Assembly: GCF_021018805.1 (NCBI RefSeq)
Contig: NC_086254.1
Location: 4,885,001 to 4,949,000 of the forward strand
DNA length: 64,000 bases
Source of the DNA: Prinia subflava
Taxonomy: Eukaryota > Chordata > Aves > Passeriformes > Cisticolidae
Reading direction: 5' to 3'
Shown here: positions 26,230-41,500 of the stretch, in pieces
How positions within the stretch are numbered: position 1 is the stretch's first letter
How the letters are laid out: each line of letters begins with the position of its first letter
Translations under genes and position numbers: made by a program
The notes under the pieces: model-generated
Told to the model about the DNA's origin: nothing
The model's input: only the letters and a program-made list of their open reading frames with translations
Database searches by the model: none

Positions 26230-26472
26230 AGAGAGAAGAGGTTTAATTTAGATATTAGGAAGGAATTGTGAGGGTGGGCAGGCCCTGGCACAGGGTGCCC
26301 AGAGAGGCTGTGGCTGCCCCTGCATCCCTGGGAGTGCCCAAGGCCAGGCTGGTCGGGGCTTGGAGCAGCCTGGGACAGTGGAAAGTGTCGCTGCCCATGG
26401 CAGGGGATGGAACGAGATGAGCTTTAAGGTCCCTTCCAACCCAAACCATTCTGTGATTCGGTGATTTCTGTG
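26230..26472 (+). mobile_element. CR1 LINE 3' end fragment
   Basis: A good copy of the CR1 3' end. It runs from 'gatattaggaaggaattg' through 'ccctggcacagggtgcccag', 'aaggccaggctgg', 'ctgcccatggcaggg' and 'aaggtcccttccaaccca' to tandem attctgtg/attcggtg octamers. It is on the + strand and directly precedes the GC-rich block. Confidence 0.92.
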
Positions 26473-26618
26473 AACGTATTTTGCAAATCAGCCGAGAGCG
26501 AAGCTCGGGCAGGGCAGAGCGGAGCGCTGGGCCCTCCTGCAGCCCCCGGCCCATCCGTGGGGGTCTCACCCCACGGAAAGGCCCCGTCCGTGGTGATGTG
26601 ACAGCGTGTGAGGAGCCC

Positions 26619-26662
26619 CCGGCCCCGCACCGGCCCCGCACCGGCCCCGCACCGGCCCCGCA
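26619..26662. repeat. 11-bp GC-rich repeat, four copies
   Basis: Four exact tandem copies of CCGGCCCCGCA lie just upstream of the 21-bp-monomer array, inside the same CpG-rich block. Confidence 0.93.
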
Positions 26663-26740
26663 CGATCCGCCCGCGCCGCGATCCAGGCCGGGCTTTGCCG
26701 CTCTCCCCGCCGGGGCCGGCCGGGGGCTGCTCCGGGCTCC

Positions 26741-27097
26741 GGGCGGTCACTGAGGGGATCCGGACAGCCCCTGTGGGGGTCCGGGCGGTCACTGAGGGGA
26801 TCCGGACAGCCCCTGTGGGGGTCCGGGCGGTCACTGAGGGGATCCGGACAGCCCCTGTGGGGGTCCGGGCGGTCACTGAGGGGATCCGGACAGCCCCTGT
26901 GGGGGTCCGGGCGGTCACTGAGGGGATCCGGGCAGCCCCTGTGGGGGTCCGGGCGGTCACTGAGGGGATCCGGGCGGTCACTGAGGGGATCCGGGCAGCC
27001 CCTGTGGGGGTCCGGGCAGCACCGCCGGAGGTCCCTGCGTTCCCTCCGGGGGTCCCTGCGTTCCCTCCGGGGGTCCGGGCCGTTCCTCCGCCGGTCG
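26741..27097. repeat. 21-bp monomer array with 42-bp higher-order units
   Basis: Seventeen 21-bp monomers run from 26741. Type A starts GGGCGGTCACTG and has GGATCC at its end. Type B starts GGACAGCCCCTG (or GGGCAGCCCCTG) and ends GGGGGTCC. A and B alternate as 42-bp dimers from 26741 to 26950, then the order is A, A (26951, 26972), B (26993) and four diverged monomers (27014-27097). A and B agree at 15 of 21 positions. Because 21 is a multiple of 3, both strands carry long but meaningless open frames. Confidence 0.93.
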
Positions 27098-27188
27098 CTC
27101 CGGCGCTCCCGGTGCTCCCTCCCGGCGGGGCTGTGGGAGCCCGTTCCTCGGGACTGCTCCCGCCGAGCAGCGCTCCGCAGCCTTGCGG

Positions 27189-27222
27189 TTAAATATATAT
27201 ATATATTTATATAAATATATAT
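27189..27222. repeat. AT-only tract between GC-rich blocks
   Basis: About 34 bp of TAAATATATATATAT-type sequence with TTTATATAAA at its centre, an abrupt switch from GC-rich to AT-only composition. It can form a hairpin and is prone to strand unwinding. Confidence 0.85.
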
Positions 27223-27479
27223 GGGGAGAGAGGGTGATTTGGCCCCCGCGCGCTGCAAAATGTACATTTAAACAATGACACGGTTTTTCCACTCCGTTTG
27301 GCAAACCCCGCCATCAGCCCCTCGGTGTTTTCGGGGATCCTCAGCCCTCACGGCAGCAACAGCCACGGCCGAAGGGTTAAAGATAAACTTTAAACCTTCG
27401 CTGTCCCGCAGGAGCTCCCTTTCCATGAGCCGAGGTGGGCTTTTCCCCCCTCTCCTTAAATAACGAGGGTGGTCCCAGC

Positions 27480-27620
27480 ATACTCTATATCGAGACAGCT
27501 TTTCATCAGTTGCTCATCAGCATGCTAATTGCTGTATGACTAATTATGCCCTGAATTCCAGTTGATTTTCTTAATGAGACAGCTGGGTTAATTATGTAAT
27601 CGTATGATTACATTAGCCCA
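27480..27620. promoter_or_regulatory. Candidate intronic regulatory element, TAAT/ATTA cluster with palindrome
   Basis: About nine TAAT or ATTA homeodomain cores fall in the last 110 bp. They include CTAATTGC, CTAATTATG and a near-perfect palindrome ATGTAATCGTATGATTACAT at 27595-27614 (8-bp arms, GTAT centre, with paired TAATC/GATTA sites). GAGACAGCT occurs twice (27492-27500 and 27576-27584). There are no transposon features. Such density is typical of conserved developmental enhancers, but function is inferred only from motif content. Confidence 0.4.
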
Positions 27621-27924
27621 GAGTGCCCTGGCGAAAAGGAAGGCGGGCGGGAGCGGGGTGTCAGCGGGCGAGGGGCACGGGGGCAGCCGTGGTCACCCTG
27701 GCCCTAATGACGGGGAGGGCAAGGCTGCCACAGCACCCGCGGTGTCAACACGGGATTGTTGGCACTGAGGGCTGTGCCCTCCTCCAGCCCGCAGGATGGC
27801 GGAGGAATGGGGCTTCATCAGCGAAACTCGCTTGGGAAGTTCGCGCAGACATCGACAGCACATCCCCTGCTGTGTCGCGGGGATTGAGGTTGGGTTTGGG
27901 CTGAGCGATGTGGGGTGGGAAATG

Positions 27925-28280
27925 GATTGTAGAGGCACAGAACAGCCTGAGCTGGAAGGGCCCACAGGGATCATCTGTCCAACACAGCCCCAACAATCCC
28001 ACCCAAACTCTCCTGGAGCTCTGCAGCCTCAGGGCTGTGCCCATTCCCTGGGCAGGGGGAAGAACCTTCTCCTGATATCCAACCTAACCCCCCCCGACAC
28101 AGCTTCCTCCTGCTGTCCCTGGTCACAGAGAGCAGAGATCAGAGCTGCAGACTCCAGTGAGTCTCCCCTAGGTCTCCTCCAGCTGAACAAACCAAGTGCC
28201 CTCAGCTGCTCCTTGTACGGCCCCTCCATACCCTTCAGTATCTGCGTGTCCCTCCTTTGGACACTCTAACAGCTTTAACT
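27925..28280 (-). mobile_element. CR1 LINE 3' end fragment, reverse
   Basis: Read on the minus strand this is a CR1 3' end. On + it starts with 'cctgagctggaagggccca' and runs through 'ctctcctggagctctgcag', 'cttctcctgatatccaacc', 'acacagcttcctcctgctgt' and 'ccctcctttggacactct'. It includes the end of ORF2-derived sequence and is moderately diverged. Confidence 0.85.
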
Positions 28281-31200
28281 CTTACATTGTGACACTCAAA
28301 TCTGTGCCCAAGGTGGAGAGGGGCTGCCTCATGTAATGTGTAGTTCGGGCAGAATCAATCTTAGAATCAGTCAATCTTTTCTTTTAAAATTGTTTGTGAA
28401 GTCAGTGCTTTACACACCTGAGCAGCAGCAAAAAAAACCAAAAAAATAAAAGGTTCCCTTGCCCTGCTGTTTTAAAAAAATTCATTGTCAGGGCATGTGC
28501 GTGGTGTGAGAACAGCCTGAGAGCTGTTGAGCTCGTTTGATGTGAGGTATTAACTGCGATAAAAATCACTTCACGTTGGTAACATGAATTGTTTTCGTGT
28601 CTGTGTCCACTGAGACGTGTCCATCCCCCTCCTGTGTGGGGACAGCAGCTCCTGAGGACTGTCCCAGCAGCGAGCAGGGGATGTGCTCCGGGGAAGGAGA
28701 GGCAGGAACGGGCTCTGGGGGCTGGAAACGCTGCGGTTTCTGTTCCTGCTGAGGAGGAAACCTCCCCAGGGATCGGATCCAGATGTGCCTGCAAGCACAG
28801 GATGCTGGGGGCTTCGCTGTGGGCATGGCGTGCAACAAGTGGATTAGGAAAAACGAGCAGAATAGGAAGCAGGAGGGAAAAAAATGCACTAAATTTAGTG
28901 TAAAAATAGACATCTCAATCTACTCTTGGGCAGCGATGATCTTGCAAAACACTGCATCAGGTTCTGGATTTTCAGATCCCTTTTACAATTTTCTCTCTTT
29001 TTTTTTTGTTTATCCTGTGCCTAGAAGGGATTCTGGAATTTCACAGGAGAAAATTCAAAGCAAGGGAATGATGTGTGATGAGGTTTCCGTATTTCAGTGT
29101 TCAGCAAGGTGATTTTTCTCTCTTACAGACCACAGAAAGGGCATTTCCTTCGCTGCCTCTCTCCATAAGCCAGGGCCAGTTGATTTTTCTGAGCCGTGTA
29201 TGCCTGTTGTTTGTGTAATGAATCGAAAGTTTTGGTCCATTGCTTGTTTAAAAATTCAGTGACCTCCTGTTAAATGACATGAAACATACTTTGCAAACCT
29301 GGTTAATATAAAAAGGTATGCTTTTCCATGCATGCATGTGTGGGGAAAAGGAGAGTATTTTTATTTATTTTTAATCTGCTCCACTCAGGTAGGAAAAAAG
29401 CCATTGTGACTGTAAGGTTTATACTTGTTTCAGGTTAATTAGTGTTTATAAATACTCCAGAAATAACAGGTTTTTAAGTTTTTCAAGCTAAAAGACCATG
29501 TTGGAGCTTGCCATGAGAAATTGTTTTTCTCTCTGCCCAAAATGTCTTGGTTGGTAATTTTATTGTCATACAATGATTAGTTTTCTTTAATGCAGTTTAT
29601 AAAAATTAAGTCTAAGAGGTGCTTCACCCGTGGGGTTTTTTACATGTCCTCCAGCAGTATTTGGTGGCTGCAGGCCATTAGTCCTTCAAATAGGCTCTAG
29701 TGAAGTTTGAAGTTTAATGCACAGAGACTTTTTTTTTTTACATTTTGTTTGTTCTGCCACTGTTTTGCTACTTGAACATTAACCTTTAATAGAGCTAAAT
29801 TAAATATACATGTCCTGATGAATAATTATGAGATTGCAAGCATTTTCATTTTGTACATGAAGCTTCTCAGGGATTGCAAATTTGACTAAAGGTTTAGTCA
29901 TTATTCACTTTATAATGCCCGTGTTATTTTTGTCTTTTAATTCTTTACTGATTTCAATATAAAAAGCCCTGCGTATTAGGAGCAAAATACCTCTTGTGCC
30001 TGTCCCAGCTTTTTCACGGGTGTGTTAAAATGAGGGTGGGGAAAAGTGCACCCACAATTTTGTCAGGTTCAGTTTCTTTCATCGTGGCATTTTATTCCAC
30101 AGAAATACCCAAAGCTGAAGCTTCAGATCCCGGGCTCGATAGGATTTTGGTTCCTGTAACAATTTCAGACGTGGCCAGAGAGAGAGAATCCAGCTTTCCT
30201 TTGTGCTCAGCAGATGAATGTCCCGGGCTGGCTCTTTGGGGGATGCTGAGCTGCAGGAGTGTGACAAAACTCTGCTTGCACAGGAGGGTCAGGGACCTCC
30301 ATGGGAGCAGGGGAATGTTGTGACAGCCCACACCCTAACAGGACCTTCCATAAATACTGCAGAGCCTTCAGCTCCTGCTACTGCTGCCACTTCAGCTCGC
30401 TAATTTCTTACCTGTACCCCCCTGTCTCTGCCACAATAACATTTTAAGTTTGATTTATTATAAATATTTTAATACAGATAATAATAACGAAAAGTATTTG
30501 GCCTAAAAAGCATAAATGAAAAAGCTATGTAGTCATAAACTATGCATGTACAGAGAACAGATGACAAGCAACCTAGATTTTGTATTATGAACAGGGTAAT
30601 GCCATAAGCTGTTGAAGAACCCGAGTAACAAAATGCAGCAGGCTGCTACTTAGAGTGTCTCTGAGCTCAACATAACCCAGTGCTATTCTTTTATAAACTG
30701 TGCAACAACGCTGGCATATTGAAAAACACACAGGCTCATGCTTAATGTGTTAACAGAGGTACAATAGACTTATTATGTGTTTCCAGAGACTGGAACTGAG
30801 GGTGGTCTGAAAAATTAATGACTGTGGTGGTTGAAAATTAAGTGAACTCCCTAATATATACTGTTGTTGATCCACTGAGTTTGGTGTTTAGCATTCCTCA
30901 ACAGGAGACTAAATCTTTGCAGCCGTTTCACAAGAGATGCTGGCGCCCACAGCAGAAATATATTCAATAATCTTTTATAAGTCCATCACACTCCGGAGTT
31001 TTCCTATCCTGACTGGGAAGAAATCCCAGGATAAATCACACATGCACATGTCAGGTGTGTGCTGAGAGCCCTCTTTCCCAGAAGGGGATGAACATCAGAG
31101 AATTAATACTGAGAGGACATTTGATTAATAGTGTAAGAAGAAGAGAGATCCGAACCCAAGGTTCGTGGAATTGATTACATCCACACAGTGTTTCTGATTA

Positions 31201-31499
31201 TTATTGATCTGTCAATTAGAAAAAGAACCACTCAGATCTCCGTGGTCACAGAAGCTGTTTGAGCTCTGCTGTGCAGGAGGGCACAGTTTGCTTCAGAAAT
31301 TCACTCCTGCACAAGCAGAGGCCCGTGAGGGACAGTAGCTGTCATGGAGCTGGGCAGTTTGACTGCTTTTCACCCTAAAATTCTCATTTTGCAATAAAAA
31401 TTGTGAAGCTTAAAACTCTCACATGCCTTTGTATCATGACTGTCTGCAGGAACTCTGTCCTGGGGATTAGTACCAGGATGAAGAAGTCGTATTCAAATT

Positions 31500-31890
31500 T
31501 CATGGAATCGTGGAATGGTTTGGGTTGGAAGGGACCTTAAAGCTCATCCCACCCCCTGCCATGGGCAGAGACACCTTCCACTAGCCCAGGGTGCTCCAAG
31601 CTCCATCCAGCCTGGCCTTGGGCACTGCCAGGATCCAGGGGCAGCCACAAGCAGGATAAGCTGTGCTGGGACCTCACCACCCTCACAGCCAAGGGTTTTT
31701 CCCACTATCCCACCTCTCCCTGCCCTCTGGCCGTGGGAAGCCATTCCCTGTGTCCTGTCACTCCATCCCTTGTCCCAAGTCCCTCTCCAGCTCTCCTGGA
31801 GCTCCTTTTAGGCACTGGAAGGGGCTCTGAGCTCTCCCCAGAGTTTTTTCTTCTCCTGGCTGAACACCCCCAGCCCTCTCAGCCTGGCTC
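31500..31890 (-). mobile_element. CR1 LINE 3' end fragment, reverse
   Basis: The + strand reads 'ggaatcgtggaatggtttg', 'gttggaagggaccttaaagc', 'tccatccagcctggccttgg', 'cctgtcactccatccct' and 'tctcctggctgaacacc', the classic reverse complement of an avian CR1 end. It ends about 200 bp before exon C, so it sits close to that acceptor. Confidence 0.9.
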
Positions 31891-31938
31891 TGTATTTAAA
31901 GAGAACAGAGATAGAATGAAATATTTCTGGGTTTTTGA

Positions 31939-35663
<3,725 letters not shown>

Positions 35664-35673
35664 TGAGTGGGGA

Positions 35674-35737
35674 TGTGTGTGTCTGTGTGTCTGTGTGTCT
35701 GTCTGTGTGTCTGTCTGTGTGTCTGTGTGTCTGTCTG
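35674..35737 (+). repeat. TGTGTGTC/TGTC microsatellite next to the exon D donor
   Basis: 64 bp of TGTG and TCTG units starting 11 nt after the exon D splice donor. It is UG-rich in the transcript. Confidence 0.95.
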
Positions 35738-36029
35738 GGTGCTGGGGAGGAGGAGAGGGGTTTTTCTGATTGCTCTTCCCAGCTCAGCCATGCAGCAATT
35801 CCGGCCCTTTGTGCATTGGACACGGAATTGTTTGATATCAACTTTGCCCAGGAAAACAATCAGGGGAGTGTGGAAGTGAAACAAGGACAGATTGTCCCCT
35901 CTGCCTGCTGTGGCTGGGGAGGTGTCACATTCAGGAGGGTGCAAACCTGCCTTTGTTCCTCCCTGGCTGTGCTGTCCTCTGTGACACCAATCTGTCTGCG
36001 TTAGCCAGTTCAGAGTGTCACAGGCTCTG

Positions 36030-36175
36030 CAGCCTGGGCTGGGGCAGGTGACACTGCACCCACAGCCTGGGCTGGGGCAGGTGACACTGCACCCACAGCC
36101 TGGGCTGGGACAGGTGGCACTGCACCACAGCCTGGGACAGGTGACACTGCACCCACAGCCTGGGCCAGGGTGCAC
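36030..36175. repeat. 33-bp tandem repeat, about 4.5 copies
   Basis: Units open CAGCCTGGGCTGGG and contain CAGGTGACACTGCACC. Copies start near 36030, 36063 and 36096. They are followed by a shortened copy and a partial last copy. The first two are identical. Confidence 0.9.
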
Positions 36176-37697
36176 CTCCCCTGCTCCCCTGGGAATGGCT
36201 GAGGCATGGGATGTCTTCCTGAGTCAGCCTGGGAAGGTTTGCATCCTCCTACATGCCAGAATTAAGGATTTTCATTATTTACTATGGATATTTTTAAAAA
36301 AACATTTTGGATGCATTTCTGATCTTTTGCAAATGAACAAGGAGTGTTTGAGTCTTTAGGTTGGTGGGCAAATAAATCAGGCAGGAGAAAACCAGGGGGC
36401 AAAAGTGGGAGTTCTTTCAGCTGCATTCCCTGCCTTGAGAATTTATTCCTCCCGTGGTGCAATAACTGAAGCTATAATATGTTCAACACAGCGTGGAAAA
36501 CCTTCAGTTCACGTGAGCTTTTTAGTTGGAGGGTTGGTTGTTTAAATTCAGGGCTGAGTGGGGAGAATTTACCAGTGAATGCAAAGCTTTTTTTTTTTTG
36601 ATTCATCAATACCTGTGGTTGCTTTTTTGATAAGCAGCTTGTAAGGAGTGGTTTTAACAACTGCAATTTGAATGTGCTTAAAAATAAAACAAAATGGCAG
36701 GTGGTGAATGCAAATAAAAGTGTGTGTGAGAGGTTTTGAGATCTCAGAGTATGTGGTTCAGTATGAAGGGAACTGACATGTGATTCTCGCTATAAATAGT
36801 TATTAACCTGGTCAGCAGTGTTGGAGAAGAAATTCATGCACCCTATGGAGGGCAGGCAGGATGTTGGTAGTTTCATAAGCCATTTCACAATTCTGAGATG
36901 TGCAGAATATCCTAAAAGCAGGGTTGTGAAAAGCACAGCTCCTGGGAGATGCTGGAGCAGCTCCTTTGGAAGATGAGTTTTATAACTCCTGCAGCCTGGC
37001 CCTGAGCAAGGAGTGCAGTGGCTGCCTGGCCACATGATGTACAAATGAGTTTAACTGACACAAACACGAAAATGTTGCCCGTGGACGTGAGAAATGTGAG
37101 CATGTTAAAGTTTTGTTCATGTTCTGTAGAAAATATCACTGTGTGAGATTTGTTTTGAAATATGTGTGTTTTCTTAAAGAGTAGCTAATAATATTGCTGC
37201 ATTTGGCACCCATTACAGCTCTGATGAAACAGCTGCTGCATCTATTCACTCTATCAGTTATGGCAACAAATTCCTTCATTATGACACTAAAATGGAAATG
37301 TATCATTCTTCTTGTACTAACTTTGTACAACAGAGGGTGCTTGGTGACAATTTTCTCAATATGTATGACATTTCCAAAACAAATTATGCTCAAGAAAACC
37401 TTCCACTGAAGTTGTCATTTCTATAGCAGTCAACTCTTTATAACGTTCACAGCTTATGTTATGAGGTGGCTACACTGTTAAAATTTTAATAAGTGGGACC
37501 ACAAAGTAGGAGCAGCACCTCACAGAGTGACAGCATTCATGGGTCCCACGGAAGCACCTCGGAGCCTGTGTGGTGTTGGCACTTGTCTCACTCCAGCTGA
37601 GACATTGAATCCCTCCATCCCCCAAACCTGCAAGGCACAGAGGAGTTTTGTGATGTGATGACGAGCTCTGCTCTCACCTCTCCTCTCCCCTTCACAG

Positions 37698-37774
37698 AAA
37701 GTTGCAGGAGACCCAGATGTCGACAGCCTCGAAGCTGGAGGAAGCCGAACACAAAGTTCAAGCTTTGCAAACAG
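37698..37774 (+). CDS. CUX1: CUX1 exon E (77 bp, coiled coil)
   Basis: Acceptor ...tctcctctccccttcacag has a long pure pyrimidine tract. The first base completes Arg. The exon then reads [20 protein letters not shown], then QALQT, and ends with the first base of an Ala codon completed by exon F. The donor ACAG|gtttgg is unusually weak (+3 to +6 are TTGG, not the usual AAGT or GAGT), yet it is the only nearby GT giving the correct phase and sequence. At 77 bp, skipping this exon alone would shift the frame; skipping it together with exon D (201 bp in total) would not. Ala replaces remembered Thr in MSTxSK and Ser in VQxLQ. Confidence 0.95.
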
Positions 37775-38527
<753 letters not shown>

Positions 38528-41500
38528 TAAGATTTCCCTGTTTTCTTTCTATGTCTTCCTTCAGGGTATCACTGATTTTTTTTTTTTGTTTTGCATCTGT
38601 CTGCTGGAGAGAGATGAGATGAGATGAGGGAGGCTCAGGCATCCAAGTTTTTGGAAAACATGGTCATAATTTGGCTTCCTATGGAGAGATTATTAGTTTT
38701 TATATTTTCTGGTCCCCAGCAAGGCACATCTCCTGGCACACACACTGCTGCATTCCTGGTTTCATTCTCAGGTGCTTCATCTGTGTATCTCTCAGCCTGT
38801 ATATCTCTTGTATTTTACCTAGAAATAGGACAGTTTCAGAAATAAGGTATTCATTGTGATCTTCCCATCTTGGTGAAAATAAAGCTTCCCTTAGTAAAGG
38901 ATTTCTGTTTGACTCTTGGGCACCCTGGCTCTTTCTGCTTTTGGGGTAGGAGTCCTTGCTCTGCCAGGTTCACCCCTAATTACAGACAGCAGCATTTGGG
39001 GCAGATTTTCCTTGTTTTCAAGTAGAACATGAAGGTAGTCTTAAAATATATATTCTTGTCTTCTTAATAGCTACTGTTTCCAATTATCCTCTGGTTTTAT
39101 TAACCATCAGGGCAGGGAACAACAAAAGAGACAGACTGCTGCTGGTTTCCTTTGAACCCTTCATATTTAAGGAAAGTTAATAATGAGAAGGAATTCTCAT
39201 GATCAGCAGGATTAAGCACAAAGAGACATTTCAGTGTCTGGAAATGGGATGGGAATGCAGCAGCCATTTCAGCTGGCTGGGACACTCCAGGGAAGGGCTG
39301 GGACTCAATGTCACCCCCTGTGCCCACTGCCCAGGGTTAAAACCACTCACACTGGCACCAATTTCAATTTCTTACCCCTGTTGAGGGTCTGATTCCCCAC
39401 TGAGGATTGGGGAACCCAGCTGGAGCTCACAAAATCCAGCCCACGGTGATTTTAACAATCAGCACTTGGAGTTTAAACACCTTTTGTATCCTTCAGGATA
39501 ATCTTTCAGGTGGGTTTTGGTCTGGCTCTGGAAGTCCAGTTTCCTTTGAGCTCTGTGTAGGATGAGTTCCATGCAAGGGGATCAGAAGTATTTTTGTTCC
39601 CTCACTGATTCATCCCTCTCTAAGGGATGTAAACAAATGCTGGTTCAGATGAGCCCTAAATTCCTGCAGACTGACTTTGTTTTTTCCTGCACACAACTGA
39701 TATTGTTGTTATTTAATCTTACAGTCACTTCACAGGCAGAGATCAGTGGTTTTAGGCACTGAACCTAATAACCCCTCACCCTTTTTAATGTGTTTATTTG
39801 CAGAGTGCTTCATTTTTTAATACTGTTTCCCTAAGTGCTGTAATTTATCTTACAACGAACAAAACCTGTTTCGTAAAATATTTGTTTGCGTTTCTAATCT
39901 CACTCTTTCGGGGAGATTCACACAGAAATATTTCTTTTTTATATGATCTTGAGAATGACTCTTACCTAATTTATATAGAATTACATAAAATTAGTAGCAT
40001 CTGCAGTAACAAGAAGTTCACTGTGTTCTGTAGCAGAATGATTTTGGAGTCTGGCTCTGGAATATAATGGTCATGGAGCTGAATCCTGAAGCAGACATTA
40101 AACTTGTACTTTATCTCCCGGACTAATGTACTGTGAAAACAAACTTGTAGGTCCTAATAACAGCAGAAATATTTTATCATTGTTTTGGATATTTATGGCA
40201 GGAATAGTTCTTGCATAACAACACTCGTCTGTAGCGTTTGTGGCCCAAATTTTGCAATATGGAAATCTAGAAGAACATGAAAAGGGAACTGAATGTAGAC
40301 AGTGAAATTGAGTCATCTGTTTTAATTGTAAAAGCTGGGAGAAAGGCTGAAAAAACACCAATAAAAAGGGTGAAAGACAGTTTGATTCTTTTCTTAAAAG
40401 AAGCCCTCTTTTGATCTAAGTCTGAAAAGCTACTTGTATTGCCAATTTTAATTTTATGTTTTAAAAACATGTGATTTTTATCTTAGGCCAGAATTGTTAG
40501 TTTTACAGACGCTTATTTGATGCAGATGAATTGGAGTGCCTTCGGGAAAAAAACAGATAATTGTCGATTTTTTAAAGCTAACAGCGCTTTTAAGATTTGC
40601 AGTCTCAGAATAAAGCTGCCTTTCAACCACTTGAAACTTTGAAAATCTTTCAAACAAGGCAAAAAAACCCCCAAGAAGCAAAAGAAACACAGAGGGAGAA
40701 GTCTTCATTATCGGCATTAAGGAGTCTGGATTTTATCCTGGAGACCTGTGGTGGTGATCTGAAAAGTTGGGAATCATTATGTCAACTTGTTTGTTTTATC
40801 TTTTCACAATGTCCCGTTCAAAGTACTCCACGTGCTGAGGGAGGGACAGAGGCACAGCCAGGCACCTTCAGATGAGATCAGTGGCTGGAATTCAAATTTC
40901 CAGCCCAGTTCTGTGCTCCCCACGTGCAGAATTCCCAGCAGGTGAGGGCGTGTGTGCCCCTGCACAGCCCCGTGCCGGGCACTGAAGGTGTTAATGACAA
41001 AAAGAAGTTTATTATGTGCAGTCATTGCAGTCTGTCAGCTGGAATATCAGAAGCTGCCTTTGACAAGATGGCAGGAGCAAAGTTTTCCATGTGTAGGCTT
41101 GAAGTAAAATGTAATTAGCCTTTATGTGCAGAACAAGGATCCATTGATGAATACAGCTGGTCTTTGTTTTCTTCTGTCATTGAGTGTGGGAGGTAAAAGT
41201 GTTCTTCTTCATGTTTATTAATACAAGATTCCTTAGACAAATGGCAAGCACAGTTTAATATTTGTTGGAACACAGAGGGGCTTGCCAAAACAGTTGTTGT
41301 GTAAGAGGATTTCAAGGTTTTCAGATTATAATCATCTCTGGGTTAAATAAATGAATGATTACTCTGCCTTTTTCAATTAAAGAGGCACATCCTCTCCCGA
41401 GGCCTGACACTGATTCTGTTTGCTGTCCCACACGTTCCTATCAGCAAACCTGGATTTAACCAGCACTAATGAGTTTGATCTGGAGATTCTGTCAGACCTG

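Larger units (their letters stand above)
26480..27180. promoter_or_regulatory. CpG-rich block inside the intron, possible CpG island
   Basis: This is by far the most GC- and CpG-rich part of the window, with many CGG, CCG and GCG steps, and further GC-rich patches at 27240-27470 and 27630-27850. Much of it is minisatellite, so CpG density may come from repeat expansion and not from promoter function. I saw no TATA element or first-exon-like splice donor tied to a CUX1 frame, so promoter activity is speculative. Confidence 0.35.

Noticed and set aside
26424..27267. Long GC-rich frames on both strands
   Set aside because: The 21/42-bp period is a multiple of 3 and lacks stops. Peptides are pure repeats and the minus frame runs into CR1 sequence.
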